From a virus, in the IMG/VR virus record IMGVR_UViG_3300008117_007044, positions 1 to 62,894 of that record: DNA of 62,894 bases; one strand, given 5' to 3'. A program made the position numbers and the translations under genes. Positions within the stretch are counted from its first letter, which is position 1; every line of letters starts with the position of its first letter. This document shows positions 36,157-44,540 of this stretch, one piece after another. The notes beneath the pieces were generated by a model. The model had not been told where the DNA came from. It ran no database searches and saw nothing but the letters and a program-made list of their open reading frames with translations.

Positions 36157-36884
36157 GTAGAACAAAAAAAAATCCAGCTCCTACCCCAACTTTAGAAAAT
36201 TCAAATTTCAAAACAAAAAAAGAACTTATAACGTCAATTCTAAAAAAGAAAACAAAACAAAAATTTTTATCCGAAAGTCAAAAAGAATACTACGAAAAAT
36301 TATCCAATAACCAGATTACAATTTGTTCAGGACCAGCTGGTGTTGGTAAGAGTTATATTGCAATGAAATGTGCGGTAGACTTATTATTTGACCCTGAAAC
36401 CCCTTTTGAGAAGATTATAATTGTAAGACCAGCGGTTGAGGCGGAAGAAAAATTAGGTAGTCTTCCAGGTGGTGTAGAAGAAAAACTTGACCCCTATATA
36501 TTCCCATCATATTATCTTTTAAATAAAATCATCGGAAAAGACATACGTGAAAAATTAAAAGAGATTGAAGCAATTGAAGTTTTTGCTCTTGCCTACATGA
36601 GAGGTATGAATATTGACAATTCAATTTTAATTTTTGAAGAATCTCAAAACTCGACCCCAAGTCAAATGAAACTTCTTTTAACTCGAATTGGCTTTAATTC
36701 TAAATTTTTCATATCAGGAGATTTGGAACAATTTGACAGACATAAAGATAAAACTCAGACAGGGTTATGGGATGCTATGAAAAAATTCAGAGATTTCAAT
36801 GATGTCGGAATTCATGAATTCAAGGATACTGATGTTGTAAGAAATCCTTTGATAACACAAATATTGAAAAGATACGAAGAATGA
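36153..36884 (+). CDS. phoH: PhoH-like ATPase
   Basis: A 243-residue P-loop ATPase common in marine phages. Walker A is SGPAGVGKSY (59-68), the following VRPAVEAEEKLGSLPGG is the PhoH family signature, and Walker B is SILIFEESQN. It has a basic N-terminal extension of about 35 residues. Proposed roles are RNA processing or phosphate-related metabolism; the function in phages is unresolved. It overlaps neighbours on both sides by four bases. Confidence 0.9.
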   Translation: MSRTKKNPAPTPTLENSNFKTKKELITSILKKKTKQKFLSESQKEYYEKLSNNQITICSGPAGVGKSYIAMKCAVDLLFDPETPFEKIIIVRPAVEAEEKLGSLPGGVEEKLDPYIFPSYYLLNKIIGKDIREKLKEIEAIEVFALAYMRGMNIDNSILIFEESQNSTPSQMKLLLTRIGFNSKFFISGDLEQFDRHKDKTQTGLWDAMKKFRDFNDVGIHEFKDTDVVRNPLITQILKRYEE

Positions 36885-37471
36885 AAATTGGAATCGAAAT
36901 AAATGGTGTTTTGCGAAATACTCTTGGAAAAATCCAACAAGAATACGAGAAGTGGTATATTGACAACCCTTTTAAGGAGGAATCGGAGTTCGAGTATAAA
37001 GTGAAATCAGATATAACAACCTTGAATATTTTGGAACATCTTGCCTTTAAGGACAACGATGAACTTTATAATTTTTTATATCAAGAACACACCATGGAAA
37101 TTTTTGGTCATGCAGGTTCAGTAGAACCAAATGGACTTTTGGACTTAAATAGTATATATTTAGACTTACGGGATAAACACGAATTTATTATTGTTTCAGA
37201 CGAGATTGGTAAATCAAAACCCGCATCTCTTTTTTTTATATCTAAATTTGGAAGTTTAATTGAACACGTGTTGTTTTATAGTGAAATCACGATGGATAAT
37301 TTATGGTCAAACGTAGACATACTTGTAACAGCTAATCCTAAATTATTGTTGAATCATCCTCAAAACAAAACTTTAATAAAATATGAAACTTCTTATAATT
37401 CAGATACACAGATAATTCATCAAATAAAATCTATAAAAGACCTAAAAAATAAATTACAAGAAATATGTTAA
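36881..37471 (+). CDS. HAD-like phosphatase, altered active site
   Basis: A 196-residue protein. The N-terminal MKIGIEINGVLRNT has the position and hydrophobic spacing of HAD motif I (DxDxT/V), but the usual first Asp is Glu and the second is Asn, so normal phosphatase chemistry is doubtful. FIIVSDEIGKSKPASLFF resembles motif II plus the following helix, and NLWSNVDILVTANPKLL resembles the region of motif IV. Could be a nucleotidase-derived binding protein. The family call is moderate. Confidence 0.5.
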   Translation: MKIGIEINGVLRNTLGKIQQEYEKWYIDNPFKEESEFEYKVKSDITTLNILEHLAFKDNDELYNFLYQEHTMEIFGHAGSVEPNGLLDLNSIYLDLRDKHEFIIVSDEIGKSKPASLFFISKFGSLIEHVLFYSEITMDNLWSNVDILVTANPKLLLNHPQNKTLIKYETSYNSDTQIIHQIKSIKDLKNKLQEIC

Positions 37472-37743
37472 AAGTACTAAACGAGAATTACTTTGTTGAC
37501 TTAGATGAGTTAGAAAAATATTTGGACATCTCAGAAGTTAGTTCAGAATCATCTAGTGGATTCACAGAAATGAAAGTCAACATCGTAAAATTTGAAATTG
37601 TCAAAATGCTGATGGAAGTGGTTTTGTCAGAAAACGAAGAGATGGACGATAAATTAGGTTTGAAAAGTACAAACAACCTTAGTGTTCCTTTTAAGTTAGC
37701 CTTTAACAGTCTATTAAATAAAAAGTTAATCAATCATTACTAA
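37465..37743 (+). CDS. Small acidic protein of unknown function
   Basis: A 92-residue, Glu/Asp-rich, helical protein overlapping the HAD-like gene by 7 bases. It has an N-terminal DLDELEKYLDISEVSS and a helix FEIVKMLMEVVLSENEEMD. No family recognised. Operon position suggests expression with PhoH and the next glycosyltransferase. Confidence 0.5.
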   Translation: MLKVLNENYFVDLDELEKYLDISEVSSESSSGFTEMKVNIVKFEIVKMLMEVVLSENEEMDDKLGLKSTNNLSVPFKLAFNSLLNKKLINHY

Positions 37744-37744
37744 T

Positions 37745-38791
37745 ATGGAAAATATTTCTAAAGACAAGGTTTTAGCCTCGATAACAAATCTTAGAGAAAA
37801 AAAATCAAAAATTTATTTCTTTGTACAAGATACAAAAGGAAATGCAAGAGCATCTGTTAGATATATCTATCAGATTGCAATGGAATTAAAAAATTCGAAT
37901 TTCAACCCTGTAATTTTACACGAAAAAAATGATTACATGGGTGTTGATAAGTGGTTAGAGTCTGAATTTATGACAATCCCACATCAATCAATTGAAAATC
38001 AAAACCTTCAAATCGCACCTGAGGATTTTTTGGTGATTCCTGAACTCTTCGGATTTGTGATGGAACAAGTAAAAAATCTACCTTGTGCTAAAATTGTTCT
38101 TACTCAATCATATGCGTATATGCTTGAAACATTACAACCTGGACAATCTTGGGCTCAACACGGTGTTTACAAATGTATAACAACCTGTCAGACTCAAAAA
38201 GAGTATATTGAAAAAGTTATGAGACAGGCATCAGTAGATATTTTAGAACCTGTAATATCTGAGTCATTCACAAAAAAAGGGATTCCCCCGATGCCAATTA
38301 TTGGTGTACATACTCGTGAACAAGAGGATGCTATTTCTATCATCAAAACTTTTTATTTAAGATTTCCTCAATACAGATGGTTCACATTCAGAGACCTAAG
38401 AGGTTTGAGTGAAAAAGAATTTGCGAAAACACTAAAAGATTGTTTTCTTAGTGTGTGGGTCGATACTAAAAGTGGTTTTGGTACTTTTCCATTAGAAAGT
38501 ATGGCTTGTGGTGTACCTGTATTAGGTAAAATACCTGATTTACAACCTTCTTGGATGACTCAAGAAAACGGGGTTTGGATTACGGATTTGACATTGATAA
38601 CTGATTTTATTGCAGACTTCGTTCAGAATTGGTTAGAAGACAACATCAAACCTGAGCTTTACGAAAACATGGATAAAACTGTTGAACAATTCAAAAGCAA
38701 ACAAAAATTTACAACTGACGTAATAAACCTTTTTGAAAGTTACTTGACCACAAGGGCAAATCAATTAGAAGAACAAATTTCAAAACTTTAA
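37745..38791 (+). CDS. GT-B glycosyltransferase
   Basis: A 348-residue GT-B candidate. The N-terminal part (SKIYFFVQDTKGNARASVRY) is a Rossmann start. C-terminal features are IIGVHTREQEDA and WVDTKSGFGTFPLESMACGVPVLGK (about 237-261). The FxxxPLESMACGVPVL element is the donor-site loop of GT4-type enzymes, with Glu acting on the nucleotide sugar. Donor and acceptor unknown. Confidence 0.8.
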   Translation: MENISKDKVLASITNLREKKSKIYFFVQDTKGNARASVRYIYQIAMELKNSNFNPVILHEKNDYMGVDKWLESEFMTIPHQSIENQNLQIAPEDFLVIPELFGFVMEQVKNLPCAKIVLTQSYAYMLETLQPGQSWAQHGVYKCITTCQTQKEYIEKVMRQASVDILEPVISESFTKKGIPPMPIIGVHTREQEDAISIIKTFYLRFPQYRWFTFRDLRGLSEKEFAKTLKDCFLSVWVDTKSGFGTFPLESMACGVPVLGKIPDLQPSWMTQENGVWITDLTLITDFIADFVQNWLEDNIKPELYENMDKTVEQFKSKQKFTTDVINLFESYLTTRANQLEEQISKL

Positions 38792-38794
38792 TAT

Positions 38795-39601
38795 ATGAGC
38801 AACAAAATATCTGTATCTGTAATTTTACCAATCAAATCAGCCAAAGCTAAAGATTTTGACGAATATTTTGGTAAAGCAATAACATCACTCAAAAATCAAA
38901 AAACTGAAATCGAAGAATTAGTAATTGTTCACACAGCTGAAGAACAATTAGTCACATTACTTAAATCCTACGATTTTGGAAATTTAAATGTTAAACTTTT
39001 ACTTTGGGAGGAAACACCAAATTTTGCTTCACAATTAAATCACGGTATAAAGAACAGTAGTGGTAAATGGATTTCTATTTTCGAATTTGATGATGAGTAT
39101 TCAAATATTTGGTTTGATAACGTAAGAAAATATATTGATTCGTTCCCTGAAGTGCAAGTATTTTTACCTGTAGTGGTTGAAACTGACGAAAAAGGTGTTT
39201 TCGCAGGTTTTACAAATGAGGCAACTTTTGCCGCCAATTTCACTCAAGAAATCGGATTTCTAACTAACGATACTCTACAAGAATATCAAAACTTCCAAAC
39301 CTCAGGTGGTGTTATTAAAAAACAAATTTTAGAAGACTTTGGTTATATGAAACCGTCTATGAAACTGACATTCGTCTACGAATTTCTACTAAGACTAACC
39401 TATAACTCAGCAGTGATAATGACTGTACCTAGATTGGGTTACAAACATACAAACTTGAGGGAGGGTTCTTTGTTTTGGAATTACAAATTTGGTGAAGATA
39501 AAATGTTAGAAGACGAGGTAAGATTTTGGATAAAAACGGCTAAACAAGAGTATTTTTTTGTTGATGATAGAGCCATAAAATATCAACCAACAAGTGAATA
39601 A
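38795..39601 (+). CDS. GT2-like glycosyltransferase
   Basis: A 268-residue GT-A protein. It starts ISVSVILPIKSAKAKDF, with NFASQLNHGIKNSSGKWISIFEFDDEY near 80-106; the FDDE acidic cluster is the metal-binding position. A C-terminal FVYEFLLRLTY helix is typical of acceptor regions. It is the last gene of the glycan island and ends on the first base of the sigma gene. Confidence 0.75.
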   Translation: MSNKISVSVILPIKSAKAKDFDEYFGKAITSLKNQKTEIEELVIVHTAEEQLVTLLKSYDFGNLNVKLLLWEETPNFASQLNHGIKNSSGKWISIFEFDDEYSNIWFDNVRKYIDSFPEVQVFLPVVVETDEKGVFAGFTNEATFAANFTQEIGFLTNDTLQEYQNFQTSGGVIKKQILEDFGYMKPSMKLTFVYEFLLRLTYNSAVIMTVPRLGYKHTNLREGSLFWNYKFGEDKMLEDEVRFWIKTAKQEYFFVDDRAIKYQPTSE

Positions 39602-40350
39602 TGTCCGAAACCATTTCAGGTAAGACAGAGGATGTTTCGTTAAAAAGAAGAGGTAGAAAAGCAGTAAAGGAAAATTATTTTGATGTTCGAGAAGAAACCG
39701 CAGTTAGAAAATTTTTGATTGCAGAATCCTCCGAAGAAAAAAATAAAATTTATAATGAATTTCTAAGAGCTCCTTTAGATAAGATGATTTCTTCTATTAT
39801 TAGAAGATATAAACTTTATCGAAAAGATATGGATTTTGAAGAAATCCATGTTGATACTCATTCTTTTTTGATGACGAAGGTTGATAAATTCAAACCTTCA
39901 AAAAATAAAAAAGCTTACTCGTATTTTGGTACTATTTGTAAGAACTATTTGATGGGTCAAATAATAAAAGACCAAAAAGAAACAAATAGAAAAATATCTT
40001 ATGAGGACATATCTTCAACAATAGAAGAACGTCCTGATATGATTTACAGAATAGATGAAGACCATTTGGACACAAACCTTGTTATATCGACTTATTTGGA
40101 AAAATTAAAAGAATATGTTGATTGTGAGGTTTTGTCGGACAATGAAAAAAAATTAGGATATGCCCTGATTGACTTATTTTATAATTACGAGACAATTTTC
40201 ACAGGAAGAGAAAATAACAAATTTAATAAAAATATTATTTTACTCTCTCTCAGGGAAATGACTAACCTTAGTACAAAAGAAATAAGGGGCTCAATTAAAA
40301 AATTCAAAAAATTATATATCTCCATTCAAACTAAAATGAAAAACGATTAA
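39601..40350 (+). CDS. 55: gp55-like late-transcription sigma factor
   Basis: A 249-residue protein resembling T4-type gp55, the small sigma that directs host RNA polymerase to late promoters. Residues about 60-130 carry a region-2-like helix set: RAPLDKMISSIIRRYKLY, DTHSFLMTKVDKFKP and KKAYSYFGTICKNYLMGQI; the KxYSYFxxICKNYL pattern matches gp55 and sigma-70 region 2. A basic helical C-terminal half follows, longer than T4 gp55 (185). It probably recognises the phage's own late element, for which the TATTTAT boxes are candidates. It lies at the end of the non-TATTTAT operon, as expected for a factor made earlier than its targets. Confidence 0.75.
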   Translation: MSETISGKTEDVSLKRRGRKAVKENYFDVREETAVRKFLIAESSEEKNKIYNEFLRAPLDKMISSIIRRYKLYRKDMDFEEIHVDTHSFLMTKVDKFKPSKNKKAYSYFGTICKNYLMGQIIKDQKETNRKISYEDISSTIEERPDMIYRIDEDHLDTNLVISTYLEKLKEYVDCEVLSDNEKKLGYALIDLFYNYETIFTGRENNKFNKNIILLSLREMTNLSTKEIRGSIKKFKKLYISIQTKMKND

Positions 40351-40354
40351 AAAG

Positions 40355-40361
40355 TATTTAT
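40355..40361 (+). promoter_or_regulatory. TATTTAT box before baseplate operon
   Basis: Plus-strand TATTTAT only 4 bases before the ATG at 40366, just after the gp55-like gene. Confidence 0.5.
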
Positions 40362-40365
40362 TATT

Positions 40366-40734
40366 ATGCCAAGGCCGCAAAAAAAAGAAATAAATTTTAC
40401 TAAAGATTCAATTTTAGCTTTAATGCAAGAAATCTACAATGAACTTGTGGAACAGAGAAACACTGCAATAAGAATTCAGAATAAAATGTTGACGATGTTA
40501 AAGGACCCCGAAGACATGACCACAATAGGACCCGTAATCGAAAAACAACAGAAGATTGTGAATGATTGTGTTGAGAAAAAATTGAGTCTTTCTAAACTTC
40601 AATCTACCATTTGGGAAAAATCGAACACATCTAACGAATCATTCAAATTGACTGATTTAGATTTGGATGATGAAATGATACAAAATTTAATCGAAAAAGA
40701 TGTTTCCAGTGATGATGGCATTTATAAAATGTAA
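40366..40734 (+). CDS. Small helical protein, unknown
   Basis: A 122-residue, mostly helical protein with a basic start (MPRPQKKEINF) and an acidic C-terminus (DLDLDDEMIQNLIEKDV). The size, helicity and position right after gp55 recall the T4 gp33 co-activator, but there is no sequence signature to prove it. It may instead be a small tail-assembly protein, since its promoter also drives the hub-like gene. Confidence 0.4.
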   Translation: MPRPQKKEINFTKDSILALMQEIYNELVEQRNTAIRIQNKMLTMLKDPEDMTTIGPVIEKQQKIVNDCVEKKLSLSKLQSTIWEKSNTSNESFKLTDLDLDDEMIQNLIEKDVSSDDGIYKM

Positions 40735-40739
40735 ATCGG

Positions 40740-42806
40740 ATGGCAGAATTAGGAAATTTAGACCTTTCAAATTCCACAAAAGAGGCTGGTGAAGAGATAA
40801 GTGCAGTAAATGCGTTTATCCAAAGTTTACGTGCAAACAAAGATTTAGAAAAAAGTCAAACAAACCCGATAACCCAATCGTTAAATCAGACTACTACCCA
40901 ACTAAATAAAATCAACAAACAACAGAAGAGGTTCCTGAGAAAGGTCCCAACTTCTATGAGTGCTTTGAATGATTTGATAGGGTTGACAAGGGGTACCGGA
41001 GGTCCAAGTAAAAAGGCCATTAGAAATTTAATACTTAGGTCAGCAGTTCAATCTGAATCTGAAGTAAAAAAAATCATAGCGGAAGAAGCACTTAAATCGT
41101 TAGGTTGTTCTCAAGAACAAATTTACAAAGCAAATACTCCAATAAGTGCCCAAAATATAGATTTATTACCCGCTAATTCAACAATTTTCATACCAGTTCA
41201 GTCTTTGGATGCAATTACCTTGGCAAACGGTATGTTAAAACAAAACATCGACCAACCTATCGGAAAAATTTTATACGAGAGTTATCCACCAACAGTTGCG
41301 GACAATATAATGAGACCCTATGGTGGTGTTGTACCTTTCCCTTTTAATAGAACCTTGAGTGGTTTAATGAATAATAACAACAGAAGTTTCTTTGAAGAGA
41401 ATGGAAAATTCTACCAAGGAAGCAGTGGACAAAAATTGTTCAATATACAATATACAACAACAAACGAATTTGGTGTTACAGGAAATTATTATAGAGTTGC
41501 ACTTGTTGACAGAGAAGGAATTGCCTCAGAAGTAAACAAAGTAGGAACATTTTTGGAAGACTATTACTCTACAATAAAACTTTTTGATACAACGGAACTT
41601 GTACCACAAGTACTGAATTTCATATCACAATTTATGAATATGAAAATTCCGGCATCATCTGGTCCAATCAATAGCCAATCTAAATTTTATACATTATTAT
41701 CGAGAATTTTAGGTCTGTGCTTTGATTCCAAAGAAGAGATTGATGTAAGTGGTCTTTCCAAAGTTGCAGAACTTGATGGGGTTGATGATGAATTTTTTGA
41801 ATTTACTGAGCAGGATTTAAGGCAAATAGAAAACGAAGTAAATAATGTTCAGAATGGGGTGGTGGAATTTGCAGATTGTGAAAATGTAAAATTACCTGTA
41901 GATTTCAATAATCTCACCAATCAATGTTTAGATTTTAAAAATACCGTATCAGGTCAGACATTTGAAGAACAGATTGCAACCATGGAAAATATTATAGACA
42001 GTTTGTCTGAAAATCCTGATTGGAAAATATACTTGCCTGCGAGTTTTAACGCCGAAGCAACAATCTCAGAGGGAATCATAAAAAACATGGCAATTGCTGT
42101 CGCATGTGCTGCACTTAGTCCTAAGGTTCTCTTACCAATTTTTATTTTATTGAGTGTTGTCGAAAGTGAAAAAAATTTATCGTACAATCAAGCAGTCACT
42201 CCGATAAATCAGGTGAACACCGCAGGAACAAATATTGTTACAGATTCCGTAGATTTCATAAAAAAATTCACAAGTTTTGTAATAAAAGTTGTATCTAGGA
42301 TTGGTGGAATCTTTATCAAGGTTTTATTTGAAACCTTGAAAAGAGAGTTGGTAAATCTAATAAAAATTGTTGTAAATGAAATTGTTGCAAACAAATTAAA
42401 AGATTCAACCGCACAAACAAAAGCTTTGGTCCAAGCAGGAATTGATATTGCCGCTCAGATAACACAAGGAATTTTTGATTATAAAAAATGTAAGTCGCTT
42501 GTTGATGAAATAAAAAACATAATAAACATTATTAGAAAATTACCAGGAAAAAGACGTAAAATACCTTTACCACTAGCAATTTTGTCAGATTTTTTACCTG
42601 GTGAATCTGCGGAAGGTGCTTTCATAAATACGATAGGTTACCTACAAAAAATAGGATTACCTACAGATGCATTACCCGACGGTACACCAAATTTGATGCT
42701 ACTTTACAACTATGCAACACACAGAGGTAGAAGACAAAATCAAATTCAACAGGGCGTAAACGACACCTACTGTTTTAACGGTTTTTGCTGGAGTGTCCCG
42801 AGATGA
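40740..42806 (+). CDS. Large structural protein, baseplate/hub-like
   Basis: A 688-residue protein. Two hydrophobic helices (LSPKVLLPIFILLSVV near 455-470 and VDFIKKFTSFVIKVVSRIGGIFIKVLF near 503-530) interrupt otherwise soluble sequence. The C-terminal region (LPLAILSDFLPGESAEGAF, then a terminal HRGRRQNQ and CFNGFCW) is of a type I recall from baseplate-associated proteins of marine T4-like phages. It is translationally coupled (ATGA) to the following gene and lies upstream of the gp5-like gene. Function in the baseplate hub or tail tip is inferred from position. Confidence 0.5.
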   Translation: MAELGNLDLSNSTKEAGEEISAVNAFIQSLRANKDLEKSQTNPITQSLNQTTTQLNKINKQQKRFLRKVPTSMSALNDLIGLTRGTGGPSKKAIRNLILRSAVQSESEVKKIIAEEALKSLGCSQEQIYKANTPISAQNIDLLPANSTIFIPVQSLDAITLANGMLKQNIDQPIGKILYESYPPTVADNIMRPYGGVVPFPFNRTLSGLMNNNNRSFFEENGKFYQGSSGQKLFNIQYTTTNEFGVTGNYYRVALVDREGIASEVNKVGTFLEDYYSTIKLFDTTELVPQVLNFISQFMNMKIPASSGPINSQSKFYTLLSRILGLCFDSKEEIDVSGLSKVAELDGVDDEFFEFTEQDLRQIENEVNNVQNGVVEFADCENVKLPVDFNNLTNQCLDFKNTVSGQTFEEQIATMENIIDSLSENPDWKIYLPASFNAEATISEGIIKNMAIAVACAALSPKVLLPIFILLSVVESEKNLSYNQAVTPINQVNTAGTNIVTDSVDFIKKFTSFVIKVVSRIGGIFIKVLFETLKRELVNLIKIVVNEIVANKLKDSTAQTKALVQAGIDIAAQITQGIFDYKKCKSLVDEIKNIINIIRKLPGKRRKIPLPLAILSDFLPGESAEGAFINTIGYLQKIGLPTDALPDGTPNLMLLYNYATHRGRRQNQIQQGVNDTYCFNGFCWSVPR

Positions 42807-43015
42807 CTATGGAACAAGTTAAAGAAGATATTACAAATGACGCCTTACGTCTGAAGGAACTGTCTAATGCTAATTTGATTGAACGTTTAGATAGTTTATC
42901 AATTGAATTTGAAAAAATAAAAAATGAAATCCTTACACTAACATATCAGTTAGACTCAGTTGAAGGTTTGTACAATAAATTTCTAAAAGAATACCAATCA
43001 AGAGGAAATGTCTAG
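42803..43015 (+). CDS. Small coiled-coil protein
   Basis: A 70-residue helix-forming protein (heptad-like LKELSNANLIERLDSLSIEF). The ATG at 42803 overlaps the previous stop by ATGA; an upstream TTG at 42785 is less likely. It is sandwiched between hub-like and gp5-like genes, overlapping the latter by 8 bases, so a baseplate assembly chaperone or minor component is plausible. Confidence 0.55.
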   Translation: MTMEQVKEDITNDALRLKELSNANLIERLDSLSIEFEKIKNEILTLTYQLDSVEGLYNKFLKEYQSRGNV

Positions 43016-44522
43016 TCAATCTATATTATATCAGGGAACTGTTTTAGACAATAAGGACCCACTCATGCTTGGTAGAATCAGGGCTAAAATCAATATTATA
43101 AATTTACCTGATACACTGAAAAGTGTGGAGGATTGGAGTAATTCTGCCGATGCTTGGACTGAAAAAGACCCACTGATTTTTACTCCTTTAATACCCTATT
43201 TTTTGTATCAAGTACCTGAGGTTGGAGAACTAATTCAGATTATGTTTATGAATTTTGATTTTAAATTTCAAAATCAATTTTACATACAAAGTAATTTTTT
43301 CTCTCCAAGCTCATCTTTCTTCACGTACAATGCTTCAGGTTCGTACAATACAGGAACAGGTTTTCAAGTTAAACCCCCAAGGAACCTCAAGAAAAAAGAC
43401 GGAAATTGGGATGACCCGACTGAGGCCGGAATTTATCCTGAACCACTTGACAATGCACTTTTGGGTAGAGGAAGTGCGGATGTGATTGTAAAAAAGAATG
43501 AATTGATTTTACGGGCGGGTAAATTTTCAGAACCACCTCAATCAAATACTGTTGCGGTTTCTAATCCGAACCGAGCTTTCTTACAACTTTCTAATTTTGA
43601 CAGAACAAAGTCGGGTGAAGAAACTCAGAAAATTATTTCTACCACACCTATTACCTTGTTAGTAAATTATTTAATAGAATGGGTTATCAACAATCCTGAA
43701 AATAATGCAAATAGATTTAATGGTTCTGTATATCTATACTCACTGAAACCATCAGTTAAATACAATACAGATAATTTTACAGTGACCACAGAGGTTTCTG
43801 TTGCCGATAAATTTTTAATTGATACGGAAAATTTCACTCAATTATCGATGATAGACACAATAGGGTTTATAAATTCATATATATCAACGTGTAATCAAAG
43901 TAATGTGAGTAGGACGGGAGCTCAATTATTTTCTGAGTCAACAAATAAATTTCCGATTTTTTTCCGACCAACCGTTGAGATGTATAACATAATAAATCCA
44001 TCTTCTGGTATATCAAACATAAATGTAAATTCGAAAAGAAATCTGAAAATAGTATACAACGGTACAAAACTGAATACCGCAGACCCGGGTGGTTATGGAT
44101 TGATTTGGAAAAAAGATACAGTTGGATTACCTTCCAAGGTTCAAATTCAAGAAGTAAAAACTAGTAATTTTAAATACCAACCTAATACTTTGGCCGCTTT
44201 GGGTGGTCAAAAAATTTACCTATTATCGCAAGACTCTGATATTGAAGGAAAACAAAAAATAAATTTTGCAAATTCAGTTTACGGAATCGCCGAGTCTGCA
44301 TTCACAGAAACTATACAAGCCAATACATCAAGTATGGTTCGAGGTGAAGAATTACTCGAACTAATCAACTTGATTTATAACTTCTTAGTTTCCCATACCC
44401 ACGCATATCCTGGTTTAGCACCTGTATCAAAAACTCAATCAGGAATCCAAGTAGAAGATTTGGACCGAATGATGCAAAGTGCAAGAAGAAAAATATTGAA
44501 CTCAAATATTCGATTGAATTGA
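43008..44522 (+). CDS. gp5-like baseplate OB-fold protein
   Basis: A 504-residue baseplate spike/hub protein. The N-terminus (YQGTVLDNKDPLMLGRIRAK, residues about 8-27) is the gp5-type OB-fold start, with VPEVGELIQIMFMN (about 70-83) as the matching later strand. The C-terminal SHTHAYPGLAP (about 465-475) is also common at the end of phage OB-domain proteins. The lysozyme and triple beta-helix parts of T4 gp5 are not visible, so only the hub part is present; cell-wall penetration must be done by another protein. Confidence 0.7.
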   Translation: MSSQSILYQGTVLDNKDPLMLGRIRAKINIINLPDTLKSVEDWSNSADAWTEKDPLIFTPLIPYFLYQVPEVGELIQIMFMNFDFKFQNQFYIQSNFFSPSSSFFTYNASGSYNTGTGFQVKPPRNLKKKDGNWDDPTEAGIYPEPLDNALLGRGSADVIVKKNELILRAGKFSEPPQSNTVAVSNPNRAFLQLSNFDRTKSGEETQKIISTTPITLLVNYLIEWVINNPENNANRFNGSVYLYSLKPSVKYNTDNFTVTTEVSVADKFLIDTENFTQLSMIDTIGFINSYISTCNQSNVSRTGAQLFSESTNKFPIFFRPTVEMYNIINPSSGISNINVNSKRNLKIVYNGTKLNTADPGGYGLIWKKDTVGLPSKVQIQEVKTSNFKYQPNTLAALGGQKIYLLSQDSDIEGKQKINFANSVYGIAESAFTETIQANTSSMVRGEELLELINLIYNFLVSHTHAYPGLAPVSKTQSGIQVEDLDRMMQSARRKILNSNIRLN

Positions 44523-44529
44523 TATTTAT
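44523..44529 (+). promoter_or_regulatory. TATTTAT box before baseplate-like gene
   Basis: Plus-strand TATTTAT, 11 bases before the ATG at 44541. Confidence 0.5.
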
Positions 44530-44540
44530 AAAGAAAAGTA

